A DNA stretch of 64,000 nt, from the NCBI GenBank assembly GCA_963556145.1, contig OY744472.1, positions 1,054,001 through 1,118,000 of the forward strand. Reading direction: 5' to 3'. The position numbers and the translations under genes were made by a program. Below, piece after piece: positions 20,375 to 31,078 of this stretch (the stretch's first letter is position 1; each line of letters begins with the position of its first letter). The notes below the pieces were generated by a model that saw only the letters and a list, made by a program, of their open reading frames with translations, ran no database searches and had not been told where the DNA came from. The DNA is from Hygrocybe punicea. Lineage: Eukaryota; Basidiomycota; Agaricomycetes; Agaricales; Hygrophoraceae.

Positions 20375-22947
20375 TAGTGCTACCAAAGTTCAGTTCAGTC
20401 CAGTTCAGACCCATTTTGGCTGAACCCTGAACTGAACCCGGAGTTCAGTTCAGGATTTCATGTGAACTGAACCTGAACCACCCTGAACCGTTTGCATTTT
20501 TTTTCAGGGCCCAAACCGGTGTTATGTGAATGTTTGTTTCACCAAGAATTACCGGAGTTGACTTTGTTCAGGTACCTTCTTGTTGTTCGTGGGTTTCTAA
20601 TATTTAAATAACCTATCAAGAAGGGGTTTTGTGGGTTTATGTACTATATGAATCAATAGAATGTAATAGTGAGGTCTCTTCAATTAAGAATTGAGACTTT
20701 GAGTAGGGATGAATAGCAATTGGGTGTGTGATGTACTGAAAATACTAATATGAACTACTGGAATATAAAAATATGAACTAATGAATACTGATAACAATAT
20801 TCACCAGTTGAATATGGACAGTTTTGGCTACAGGGCCTATTCAATCAAGAGTATCTCTGGGTATTATAATATCTGACTTAAATCCGAAGCTTCAAACGCA
20901 CATTGGCTACTAGTTCAGGGATATCTTTAATACCTTTTGAATACTCTGTTTTGTTTAGGATGAAACCTTAACCTTAGAAGTGTATCTAGCTGACTAATGC
21001 TGACTAATGAATTGATTGGACTGAGTGAACTGGGTGAATTCTCCTTGATGACAAGGGGAACTCAGAGAATGATAGAATAAGAGTGAACTAGACTGGATTG
21101 CAAGCACTAGCTACTACAATGAGTAACTACTAGTACTAAGAGAATGAGGGATCACACTGTGTGAACCCAACTGAGAGTGACTACTGAGTGGTGAGGGGGG
21201 AAATCCTACTGACTACTGGAATTTGAGGGCCCTATTTATACTGTTGGAGAACAATGGGGGACTGAGAACAATGGGAAAGTGAGAACAATAGGGCTGAGTC
21301 ATGAGAACAATGGATGGCATCAAAGAGGCTGTGAACAATGGGCTCTATCTCCATTTGGACTGTTTAGAACAATAGACTGCTCAGAACAATAGACCATTGT
21401 CTTTATGTAAGCAGAATATCACAATCACTCTCTGATGCATCCTATCTTATCATTATCTTATCATCCTCTTGTTCACATCTTATCTAATCATTTCCCATTA
21501 TCTAGCTGAGCCGCTTTTGATCAATACAAGTAAACAAGATTTGTAATCAATCCATTACTGCTAATATAGGTAAGAATGCTAGTTGGGCTTGTCTCCTTGC
21601 ACGTGCAATACAGAGAAATATATAATAAATACTAATGAGTGGGGGATGTGCCTCTGTGCACCATACATAAACAGCTAGGTCTGGGCATTGCTAGTGAAGC
21701 CATAATAAATGATATAAAAGTAAGCATAAATGCTAATTGTGTCTGTTCACTAGCATGCGTAATGTGGAAAGGCATAGAATGGGTACTAATGAGTGTAGGC
21801 GTGCATCCATAGTGTTGCACTTAAATATCTAAGTCCGTGGTCCAATGGTAAACCCATGACATTACACCCAAAAACACTTGGGGTCATGACACCGGGTTCA
21901 TGAACAGTTTGGACACTCAATTTTACTGTTATCACATATTCTACATGTAAAATTTCACAATTTATTATTGAATATGTTCTAACTAACTACAAAACTCAAT
22001 ATAAAACCTCAATCACTCGTGGCTTCAACTGCTTATCACCTGGCACTGGTGAGGCACCCATCTCCCTGTAACCTCGTGAACATAGCCCTGACATCAATTG
22101 ACGCTGAGCTGCATGTTCGCAAGGTGTTCTCCGGGGGTGGGGACCTGGTCCTGCTGGTAACTAGTGCAGTGGGAGTCGGTCAGTGCACCACTCCCATTGC
22201 TCCCCTTGCCTCCGTCGTGATATGTCATCCTTGTCCTTGTTGTTGCCATCACATTGCTGTTGCTGTTGCCATTGCCATTGCTGTGGGGGCATTGGCATGG
22301 GGGAGGGTGAGGGCGAGGGTGTGGGTGTCATCGTGGGTGTCATTGGGCTGGTGTGTATAGTAGTATTAGCTGACTTCATTAATAATAAATACAAACTTAC
22401 AAAGGGCAGCGGGGTTGGGTGCACCTTCCCTGCCACTCACTTTCTCTCATTTGGGGGTGGTTTGTTGACCACTATGGTGGTGGTGGTGCTGGTGTTGGTG
22501 CTGGTGCTGGTGCCGCTGGTGCCACCTCTGATGCTGGTGCTGGTGCTTGCATTGTGCATTGTTGTTGTTGTTGTTGTTGTCATCCATTGTGCCTACAAAA
22601 GTATTAGTGATGAGAAACAAACGATATTGAAAGTAAAACTTACCTATCTGCCTCGAACGCTTGCATTCAAGGCTTTTCAGAGTTGTGGTTGTCGGTGGCT
22701 GAGAATAAAGTTTAGTGACAATGGAAATTTGCCAAATCAGCATATGAGTAAAAACTTTCATTTGGAGTGAAAATTACATACCTGTGGACATTGGTTCAGC
22801 GGTTCTGAACTGGTACTTAAGTGGAGGTAAGTGGGCTCAGGCGCTCATGAACCATTTAGACAACCTGGGGGTTGCCTGAACCCCAAACTGGACCTGGGGT
22901 TCAGTTCAGCCCAAAGTACTGGACTGAACCGAACTTTGGCAGCACTA
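20375..22947. mobile_element. Large hAT-type MITE (GTTCAG words), 2,573 bp
   Basis: The ends are TAGTGCTACCAAAGTTCAG and GAACTTTGGCAGCACTA, with an exact 8-bp TSD GTTGGGTG (20367-20374 and 22948-22955). Subterminal zones are iterated GTTCAG/CTGAAC words. The core has GAACAATGG-rich sequence (about 21245-21400) and two diverged tandem copies of about 160 bp (about 21568-21830). It also has a tRNA-like stretch (21833-21906) and a triplet-rich region (22200-22610) with a GKVHPTPLP motif next to a splice-donor-like site on the minus strand (about 22395-22440). There is no transposase. Confidence 0.85.
21833..21906 (+). other. tRNA-like / SINE-like sequence
   Basis: TGGTCCAATGG (21838-21848) resembles a pol III A box and GGGTTCATGAAC (21893-21904) a B box, at tRNA-like spacing, with a CATGAC/GTCATG stem between them. 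The acceptor and T stems do not pair, so this is not a functional tRNA gene. It may be a tRNA-derived SINE head or chance. Confidence 0.3.
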
Positions 22948-23396
22948 GTTGGGTGCTGAGTTAGTTGCAGTGGTGATTTGAGCAGGTAACTATGTAATAG
23001 TACAATGCACCAACAAACACTTCTGAGTCTGCATTTCTACATGACCAAGACCCCAGATACCCATCATGTCAAGGACGTTCAGTCATGCATCATGGGGTCC
23101 CAGAATGTCAATATTTTGGGGGAAGTCAGAGTTGCCACACTCAAGAATGTATTACATTGAATTCAAAAATGGGACTTATTACAGCCATTTGTGTAAATTT
23201 GCCTAAGTTCATATTATCCAATCAATCCAAAAAAATTTCAAAAGTGCCACCATGTACACAAACAAGGACTCATGACACATGCAAAAGTGGGAAATTACCA
23301 TGCACTGTTTCCCCCTGATGATCCAAAATTTCAGCACTGCACCATTCATCGGTAGAGATGACATAGTAGAGTCTCTTGACATCTACAGGAGCATGT
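22948..23396. other. Intergenic, nothing recognised
   Basis: Sequence between the MITE and the 3' end of the Crinkler gene. No supported ORF or repeat. Confidence 0.5.
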
Positions 23397-25662
23397 TTAG
23401 AAAGAGTTCAATAACGACGAGTAGACTCTAAACTCACCATGCGAACGTGGGATATCTGTTCGAAGATCAAGAATGACATAATCGTCAATAATACCTTGAC
23501 GCAGCCATGTACTGTATTCTCCCTCGGTAAACCTTTTCGCATGTTGCTTGATACGATCCCCATTCCGCAGAAGCTCTATTCCCCATCTCTTTGAAGGAAT
23601 AAAGAAGTCAATCCTCCCTTTCTTGTTCCCAAACTCAGGGAAAGACATCACACCACCATTGGTATGAACGACAGATGCGCGATAAAATTCGTCCTGAAAC
23701 TGAGCTTCCGGAATGGACTGCGTTGCATTTCCGATGTCACGTGAGATGAGATTGAGCGGAGAAAACTTGAGGATGACATTTACAGCATAGTCAATGACAT
23801 TACTTTCATTGATCTGGCCCTCATTGCCAAAGAGCATGCACTGGACATATCGCATGTGCCAAGTCGATGCGAAGACAAATTCAGACGTCCCTGGATCATT
23901 AAGAGCATGGCTGCTGTGGAGCCAACCAGATCTAATGCAATGTAGCAGAGATTCTGACGGCGTATTCGATTCGGGGATGGTGATTTTACCATCGTTGAGC
24001 ACCTGGAGAAAAATTTTGGCTACGCCATCTTGCTGAATATCGCGTGCTTGCGGGAGTCCCCTCCATGACACACCGTCTCGAATCCGGGCTTTGTTGACAA
24101 GATAGGAGGTTGAGATGTTCCTCAGAAAGTCGAGGTCTGTATATTTTGCACAGGCTATGTCATGCAATCTAAGGTAAGACTGAGGTTATTCAGAAATGGT
24201 TTACCACTTTAGCGTATGATGGCAAACTAACCTGATGGCTCTTAATCCAGTTGAGCAGGTCCACACAAGCTCCAGCATGGCCGTTAGATAGGCCAAATAT
24301 AGAATCGAGCAACGAGGCGTCAAAACGATGACTGGGAAACTTGACAGGAACCAAGTCATTAAATTCTGATTTGGTGAGAAGGAGTCCAACAGATCCTGTC
24401 GCGACGGGTCTCAGACTGATTGTGTGTGATGGCGATACGCCGGGAGATGGGCCATAAGCAGAATGAGCGCTTCCATAGCTGACGAAAGTTACGACACGAC
24501 ATGGGCCTTCAGAATCCAGAGATTTCAGGATGTTCCAAAAGGATATGTCCCAGTATGAAGCTTGCGCTTCGTCAACCATGAGGACACCACCCTTCTGAAA
24601 CTCCCATCCGTGACCGCTAAGCCACTGAGTGCTACCTTTCAAGTTGTACTGGAGCCACCCAGTGATAGTAACGATGTGAGTGTGCGGCTCACAGTCCCTT
24701 ATATGATGGAAAAGTAAAGCGGCCAACGATGATTTCCCAGATGCTGGAGTGCCTTGAACCTGTATAAATTAAGAAATAGGCCCTACGTTGAACGTAAGGA
24801 AGCAAGATACCTGAACATGTTTATCTTTATTAAGCTTCGCATACAAACCGGCCACAGTCCCTAGACGTGGGGCTGAAATCAATGTTAGAAACCTGAGAAG
24901 TGCAACAGATTAGGTTTGCGCACTTAGTGCAGCAACAAGCGCTGGCGGTGGCAATTAAGGAGTCGGAGCGGGCAGATAATAAGCAACGGGACGACCAAAG
25001 GGGGAAGCAAGTACTTACCAAACACAACTTTTGCCCGCTCATCATATGAGAGATCACCTAAGACGTGGTGTTGCCCTTCTACAACAAATCAGCACGTGGA
25101 AGAGAGAGCATGAGGCACCAACGCTTACCAATTGCCGGATCCATGTGAACAAGCTTTCCCCTACCTCCATAGGAAAAGGTATCGCTAGCGCGACGCTTTT
25201 TTCCTTCTACTGTGCCAAAGGAGACTTGATTGTCAGCACGTTTCAGCGGGAGATGGTGTATACCTACTGGGGGGACGTTCGACAATGAGATGAAGGTTCA
25301 TTCTGGGAGGGTGAACTGGGAAGATATCCTTTAGATAATCGAGTCCGTCATCCAACGGGGTGGTGGATTCTGATCTATCGAGCTCATCGACGCGATCGCG
25401 AAGAGGCCGTTCCCCCCTGATTCGTAATTGTGGAACTAGCTATGGAAGGGTCAGCAGAGATGAATCGGCTAGCACAAGATAACTTGATCACCTTCAAAAG
25501 CACGATTTGGTTGGCATCCACATCTTTAAGAGCCGAAGGCTTCACTTGAAGGATTTTCTCCTTCAGATCAAGCACAGAGTCGTCAGAGTTCGCCTTGACT
25601 TGGAAAAAGTTAGGTTCCCCATCTAGAAGGCAAAAGAGAACAAGGATCTTGTGGTCCGCCAT
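23397..25662 (-). CDS. Crinkler (CRN)-type protein: ubiquitin-like N-terminus, P-loop ATPase, nuclease-like C-terminus
   Basis: The gene has at least seven exons on the minus strand. The first (25662 to about 25490) encodes the CRN ubiquitin-like header (VLFCLLDGEPNFFQVK, DLKEKILQVKPSALKDVDAN). The next (about 25437-25255) ends in LHLIVERPP, typical of the header's end. A Walker A motif GTPASGKSS lies at about 24750 and a Walker B LMVDEAQ at about 24580. The final exon (to the stop at 23397) has GIELLRNGDRIKQHAKRF and DYVILDLR, which fits the PD-(D/E)XK-like tails reported for CRN proteins. In oomycetes and chytrids CRN proteins act as effectors or in inter-organism conflict; in free-living fungi their role is unclear. 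Exons join with ordinary GT-AG introns and I see no disabling change, so the gene may be functional. Confidence 0.75.
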
Positions 25663-25689
25663 GAAAGAAACACCAAGTGGGGGTGGGCC

Positions 25690-25999
25690 ATCTGTATTCC
25701 GTACCCACGGTTTTCTCGTAGGTTCATGTAGAGTTTTGACGGCAGCACACTGCTATACATCCACAGCGTAAAATGCGAAAATACTACCCGGTCGAATCTT
25801 TGTAAGTTCCAGAATTCTTCGTGAATGTGACGGCAATATGCTCTGATAAGCTATATATGTGTCACTGTTTGTCGGTATAGGCATTCAAGTTGTTACATAT
25901 CCGAAAAACAGGCAGAGGACCAGGATTCAAAGGAACACGACTTCGAACAAGTACAGTTGTCATGCAAAAACAACTCTAATACCAACCATATAGCTGTAT
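25690..25999. other. Divergent intergenic region
   Basis: About 310 bp between the starts of the Crinkler gene (minus) and the membrane-protein gene (plus); probably holds both promoters. No individual elements assigned. Confidence 0.5.
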
Positions 26000-27264
26000 A
26001 TGACGTCCTTTGGCGGCACCGTGGTTTCTGGCATTCAGGACTTATCAGCACTTCTAGGCGCAATGGATCCTCGTAAAGGCTATCTTTTCGTCGCTGCGGC
26101 ATCCACGTCCATCTTCGCCAGTCTGGGGCTGGTTTCAAAGTCATGTTGGCGAGCCTTGTCGTCGGACAGAGGTATATTGGTGTTGAGGTGTTGAAGAATC
26201 TGGGCCTTAACCTCAGCGGCGATATCGCGTCGATGGTCACCCGGGAGAGAGATGGTGGAGATGTTATCGCCAGGTTAGACGGTCTCCTACTGGATTTCCA
26301 GATCGAGAACTTGGAGTTGCTGAGGATAGAGTCGAAATGCCGGTGGAACGCTGAGATGATTCTGGTATCCACCCTTTGCGCGTCATTCAGCCTCGCTCCT
26401 TACATTCGCCTCATTCTGCACGATATCGGCGGCGGCGGCAAGCCTTTCTCCACAACATGGATGTTCCCGATCATGCGTGCCGTCGGCAATATTCTCACCG
26501 GGGCGCTCGTCCAACTTCTGCTACAGCACACGATATTGGAGATAATGAGATCGCACTTGCATCGCCGTGCCTCAGACAACCGCCACGTTTTCCCAGGCCG
26601 AGCTTCGCGCATGACATCGTATGTCTTAATATTCCTCCAAAGTTTGAGTTTAATGCTCTCTGTCATCGGGTACATCGGCTGTTTCACCCTCGTGCAGGGG
26701 AGCAAGACCACCAGCGGTCCACTCATTTGGCTGTCGTTGGAAGTTGCACTATCTGTAGTTCGTATGTGCGTTTGGGCGTGGAATCCCTCTCGGGACAACC
26801 TGGAGCTCGGCATAATTTTTAGGGTCCCCCTCGTTGCCCCATCCGAGAATATCGGCAACCAGTCTGCTGAGACTGAGCTCGAGTTGGTCGACGGGGAAAG
26901 TTTCATGCGCCATATCGCCACTCGTACAGGCCCAGTAAAAAGATTTAATAACCCCGAAGTGGCTCTGTACTACACGATGGTAAACGTCGGCAATGACAGG
27001 CAAGACATCTACATTACTGTTACCGGAGACTTGGAAAAACTAGGACCAGATGATTTTGCCTACGGAGTGGTATTTTACATGTCACAGCTGAAACCACTCT
27101 GTGGCGATCAAAAGCCTACTCATTACGATGCTTCGATTGCGCAGGACCCATCTTCTGGTGAAATCACATACTATCATGCTCGCATTGCGAAGGATCGAGG
27201 TCGTTTAACAGCCAAAAGGTCGAGGAAGGAGATAGGAAGACCCATAATGGCTGATGGATTGTAG
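26000..27264 (+). CDS. Fungal multi-span membrane protein, unknown function, apparent -1 base frameshift
   Basis: The main frame (26143-27264) has hydrophobic segments around ILVSTLCASFSLAPYIRLIL, VGNILTGALVQLLLQ, YVLIFLQSLSLMLSVIGYIG and LIWLSLEVALSVVRMCVW, then a soluble C-terminus with an acidic ETELELVDGE stretch. An overlapping upstream frame (from 26000) begins MTSFGGTVVSGIQDLSALLG and runs through LFVAAASTSIFASLG, which looks like the true N-terminus. The two frames join if one base is added in the GGGG run at 26125-26128, giving FASLG followed by AGFKVMLASLVVG. This could be an assembly error or a real lesion. The protein resembles uncharacterised membrane proteins common in basidiomycetes; no enzymatic motif is seen. 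Confidence 0.65.
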
Positions 27265-27977
27265 TAAGACGATGGTTGGCGCAAAGAGCACTACATCTCT
27301 ATCAAAGAGAGTCAAGGTTTCTCTCAGAGAGGGGTGGCTAATGTCGCGCAACTGCTCACCAGCTGGGATCTAACCAAGAGAATTCGGTGCGCACGACTTG
27401 AAACAGATGAAACAAATTCTGATGCAACCCATTCTTGAACAGTCTAGCCCCAAGGTATGCCATCTTGTATCAGCTCACAATGAGTCCTTCCTCGCTACGA
27501 TAACTTGAAGTGAAATTTTAACAACGTTTTCCAAAATACACTGTTGGTTTGGATGAAGACTCAGTCTTGCAACTTATCCCGCTTCCAACCTTCCACCGAT
27601 ATCTTCCGTACCTCATCATTTCAAGTGCCCTCAACAAATTATTATAAGGGACGCCTTCCAATCCGTTTCAGAATATAGAAGCCAGGTCGGATCCTACGGC
27701 AATGAAGAACCCTCACAATTTAAAGCAACGAGCACCTCACCTCGCCACACTCCGTGATATCAATGGGTTCAGGTTAACTAAAGCAGAGTCCCCTTCATAC
27801 GTTTTGTAGTTCTCCGAAAGCGTAACAGCCTCACAGACATTAATTTCGGCACGATCGGTGAGGTATGAAAAATGTGAGGCACACGTGCTGAGCGCTACTG
27901 ACTGTAACTGAGTCCAATGTATACGGGGTCCCAGAACTGTACAAGTCATGTATAGTCATGCGTAGAGTCTGAAGAGG
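27265..27977. other. Intergenic, convergent 3' ends
   Basis: The region lies between the stop of the membrane-protein gene (plus) and the stop of the GT8 gene (minus). No supported gene or repeat. Confidence 0.5.
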
Positions 27978-28907
27978 CTACATTCCTCTTGTTGCAAGCA
28001 CACGATAGAAATCGGCTCTCCCCTGCTCTGCCGCAGCTGCCTTCTTCTGCTCCAGCAAATCCTGATAATCCTTGGTCTCCCTCACACCCTTCCATGCTGT
28101 TTTCTCCAGCATCTCCCACCATTCTCCTTGTAGGGGATGATGGGGTGCTCCTGCGTAGCCCCAAGGCTTGGCGGTGAACGGATGCCACTCGTACAGCACG
28201 TCGGCCATGCATGGATGCACGGCGCCAATAAAATGTACAATGAGGGCTTTCTCCCTCATATCCTTCAAGTCGAGCAGACTACGCTCTGGATGGTATTTAT
28301 CGGAGGTGGTCCCTAAGCCTTGAGCATTCCACTTGAGCGGAAGTTCGAGCCAATTGCCTTTAAAATACACATTCAGGGTGTCTTGATCAACTAGACGGTT
28401 ATACCGCATGGCTCTCGCGAGCGGCCAGATCGACTCTTTTGCCTCCATTGCCCTGATCTTTACAAGATCGAGCAAGAGTACCCCAGAGTTAAAGTATGGC
28501 CCTTCCCCCACAGCACTGTGCCCCATCGGATAGCCCACATCACGGGCGGCGGCGAGAGGTCGTCCTGTCAGATCCACGTCCCATAGCTCGCGCAAGTCGG
28601 CTCGCACAAGGGTATCGGCGTCCAAATACAGCGCCTTTTCCGCCGGCAGGACAGAGAACATGTCCAACCGACCCCAAGCCGGACCCTGGCTCTCGGCGAA
28701 GCCTCCAGGCGGTAGCGGCAGGAAGTGTAGGGTCACGTCGACCCGTTGAATTGGAAGCGTCTGTTGGAGACGTTTTTTGTCCGTCTCGGACAAGCCACAA
28801 TCTATGACATAGACAAGAATGCGCCCAGGCGTAGTCTCGATGGCGCTGCGGATGGTGACAGCGCCAGGCATCGCGTAGTTAGAGTCGAACACCAACGCAA
28901 GATTCAT
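27978..28907 (-). CDS. Glycosyltransferase family 8 protein
   Basis: A single-exon frame of 309 residues. The N-terminus ALVFDSNYAMPGAVTIRSAI is the nucleotide-sugar-binding start of GT-A folds. KALYLDADTLV carries the DXD metal-binding motif. YFNSGVLLLDL and DQDTLNVYFKGNW are typical GT8 blocks, and IVHFIGAVHPC matches the late HxxG region. GT8 enzymes transfer glucose, galactose or related sugars from UDP/GDP-sugars (glycogenin, galactinol synthase and others); the exact acceptor cannot be told. There is no signal peptide or membrane anchor, so a cytosolic enzyme is likely. The start at 28907 is the first ATG and gives a complete fold. Confidence 0.85.
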   Translation of the reverse strand: MNLALVFDSNYAMPGAVTIRSAIETTPGRILVYVIDCGLSETDKKRLQQTLPIQRVDVTLHFLPLPPGGFAESQGPAWGRLDMFSVLPAEKALYLDADTLVRADLRELWDVDLTGRPLAAARDVGYPMGHSAVGEGPYFNSGVLLLDLVKIRAMEAKESIWPLARAMRYNRLVDQDTLNVYFKGNWLELPLKWNAQGLGTTSDKYHPERSLLDLKDMREKALIVHFIGAVHPCMADVLYEWHPFTAKPWGYAGAPHHPLQGEWWEMLEKTAWKGVRETKDYQDLLEQKKAAAAEQGRADFYRVLATRGM

Positions 28908-29640
28908 AGCTAACGATTAATGGAGAAAAAGAACGTGGTGCGAAGGATCCCGACGAGGGACCACAAGATCTATTTAAATTTTCATCAGTATCGCATTGGA
29001 AAACTTCGATATGGCTCACTGTGAGAGAGGCGGAGACCTTATCATATAACTTTTGTAAAATGATCGGCAATTGTACAACTGTCATGTGACCAAGCGAACT
29101 GTATGCACGTGAGGTGACCAATCGTGACTCTGCCAAAACGTGACACTGACTTTACTCCCAAGGCACTAGTACTGTGGACGATGGCAATTGTCCTTGGGAG
29201 CAGAATTCTGATAAATTCCTTGTAGAAATATCCTTGTTAAAATTACATTTCGTGATGCACAGTGGCGGACCGACCTCTACTCCTCTTCCAACCTTTGTTG
29301 CCTACCCACACTCAGAAGATGTGCTTCCTTCATCAAAACGAACCAGCTTTGACCTTGAAACTCTTGAACGATCAAAGGATGTGCACCCCCTGGGCCCACT
29401 AAGGATAGGAGGTCTGCTCTCAAGGTGTACATCCAAACGACGGTGACTCGGAAGTGCTCAGTTGATCAGTGATGCCAGTGTCATTGTGTTTGACATGTCA
29501 GTTGAAGATGATCAAGACAGCCTCACCGAATACCTGTAAGTGAATTTCAATCTTGTTATGATTTTGATATATCATCCATACGTCCATGTCATCAAGTCCC
29601 GCATACGCTAAAAATTTCCTTGACTTAGGACTTTCCATCT
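28908..29640. other. Intergenic / unassigned
   Basis: Contains a 90-codon frame at 29174-29446 without recognisable features. No supported gene. Confidence 0.4.
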
Positions 29641-30480
29641 ACCCTGAGACGGTTAATTAAGGAGTCACTCTCGATTGATGCCGAAGCTCAATGACGTCCC
29701 TGATTCTCGTATGGGGATCAATGCAAAACGGTTTATCGTTAGTGAAATTTATCGTGCTATGAGCAGTGCTAGTACAGTGGCATTTACCTCCCAAAATCAC
29801 AGTGCGGACATCGACAAATTGATTCAATTCTTTTTGCGGACAAACAATTACCGAATCGAATGTCCCACCGTGACCGATGTTGAGAAATATGATCTTTTCG
29901 CTGTGGTGACACTGGTGGACTGCACCCGAACTCATGGATCCCGAACAATTTTCGGAGTACAACGGCCAACACGCCAGCGATATTTATGCCTTTGGCTGCA
30001 AGATATTTGAGGTGTGATTTCTCACAACCTTTGCCTTAATTCATTTAATTTTCCACAAGATTTTGACTGGAGAGCCTCCCTGTTGTGAACCAGAAAATTA
30101 AATGAGTGTTGATGGTTGTACTCTCGGGTGTCCAACCTCGCCGTTCGTCAAAATATTTCTACAACGACATTTGGAAACTGGTCGAGTCATGCTGGGCCCA
30201 TCATCCATCAATTCAGCCCAATGTTCTCAAGAATTTGTCTGATACAACATTGAGACCTTCGTGCCTGCCTCGAGGGGTGGAGCTCAAATCACTCGCACCA
30301 GATAGCCTAGGTCCCTTTGCGCGTCCTGAACTGGTTGTATCAGACACCAATCAACTCAACAACGACTACAGGGGCTCGTTGAGAGGTTTGGAACCTTACT
30401 GCCTTCATTCTTTATTTATCGTATCATTCGTGAAGGTGATCATCCAGTTCAGGGGGGATATATTGTAAGTTTCTTCTGCC
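29640..30480 (+). pseudogene. Protein-kinase fragment 1
   Basis: At about 29918-30010 the frame reads WTAPELMDP then ASDIYAFGCKIFE, the APE motif and the following DxxxFG helix of kinase subdomains VIII-IX. After a short intron-like gap comes LTGEPPCCE and then, in a shifted frame, DIWKLVESCWAHHPSIQPN (subdomain XI). This looks like the C-lobe of a TKL-like kinase of the expanded mushroom type. Frameshifts and a stop near 30100 indicate a pseudogene. Confidence 0.6.
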
Positions 30481-30529
30481 CGTTTGTTGCACGAGGCATG
30501 CAGTGACAATGGACACTAGACATTTGGAA

Positions 30530-31020
30530 GGGGTGCCATAATCAGGAAGCAATACGTTTGAAAATATTAAGCATCTTCAACACGGATCATAGCAATCAGC
30601 AGGGTTCTAAAGTAAGTAGTGTTGATAAGCCTAGGCGGTGACCTTCTCATCTCCTTTCTATGGCTTCATTGAAGGACTAACTATTCTCTGTTTGAAGGAG
30701 AATCCTGGCTTCGGTATGGTTTTTCGCTTTCTGTTGTGATGCCGGCACTGAGAATCCATTTCGATTTTTGAGGGACTACATGAGCACAACGCAAATATTG
30801 TTCACGGTGACATCAGTGGAGTTGGATAGTGTCTACCATTTAGGCTAACATCCTCGTAATGGATTATCGGTGATGATTCAAATCCAAACCATCCACTTCT
30901 AAAATTCGAAGAACGATTTGATGGATGGCACCTGAATTGATTGATCCAGACTTGTTTTCAAGTAATGATATCCATGAGAACTTGGTAACAACCGTCTATG
31001 CCTTCAATATTTGAGGCGCA
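30530..31020 (+). pseudogene. Protein-kinase fragment 2
   Basis: NIVHGDISG (about 30793-30820), a catalytic-loop-like HGDxxG, is followed after an intron-like TTTAG by ANILVMDY (about 30846). WMAPELIDPDLFSS and VYAFN follow at 30918-31010. Stops interrupt each part. It appears to be a tandem relative of fragment 1. Confidence 0.5.
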
Positions 31021-31078
31021 GCAATCACGTGACCATAGGGACGCACTACGTATTCAGAGCTTATGAAGCCTCTGTGCA

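Noticed and set aside
27265..27977. Search for small genes between convergent genes
   Set aside because: Only short frames without start context or motifs.
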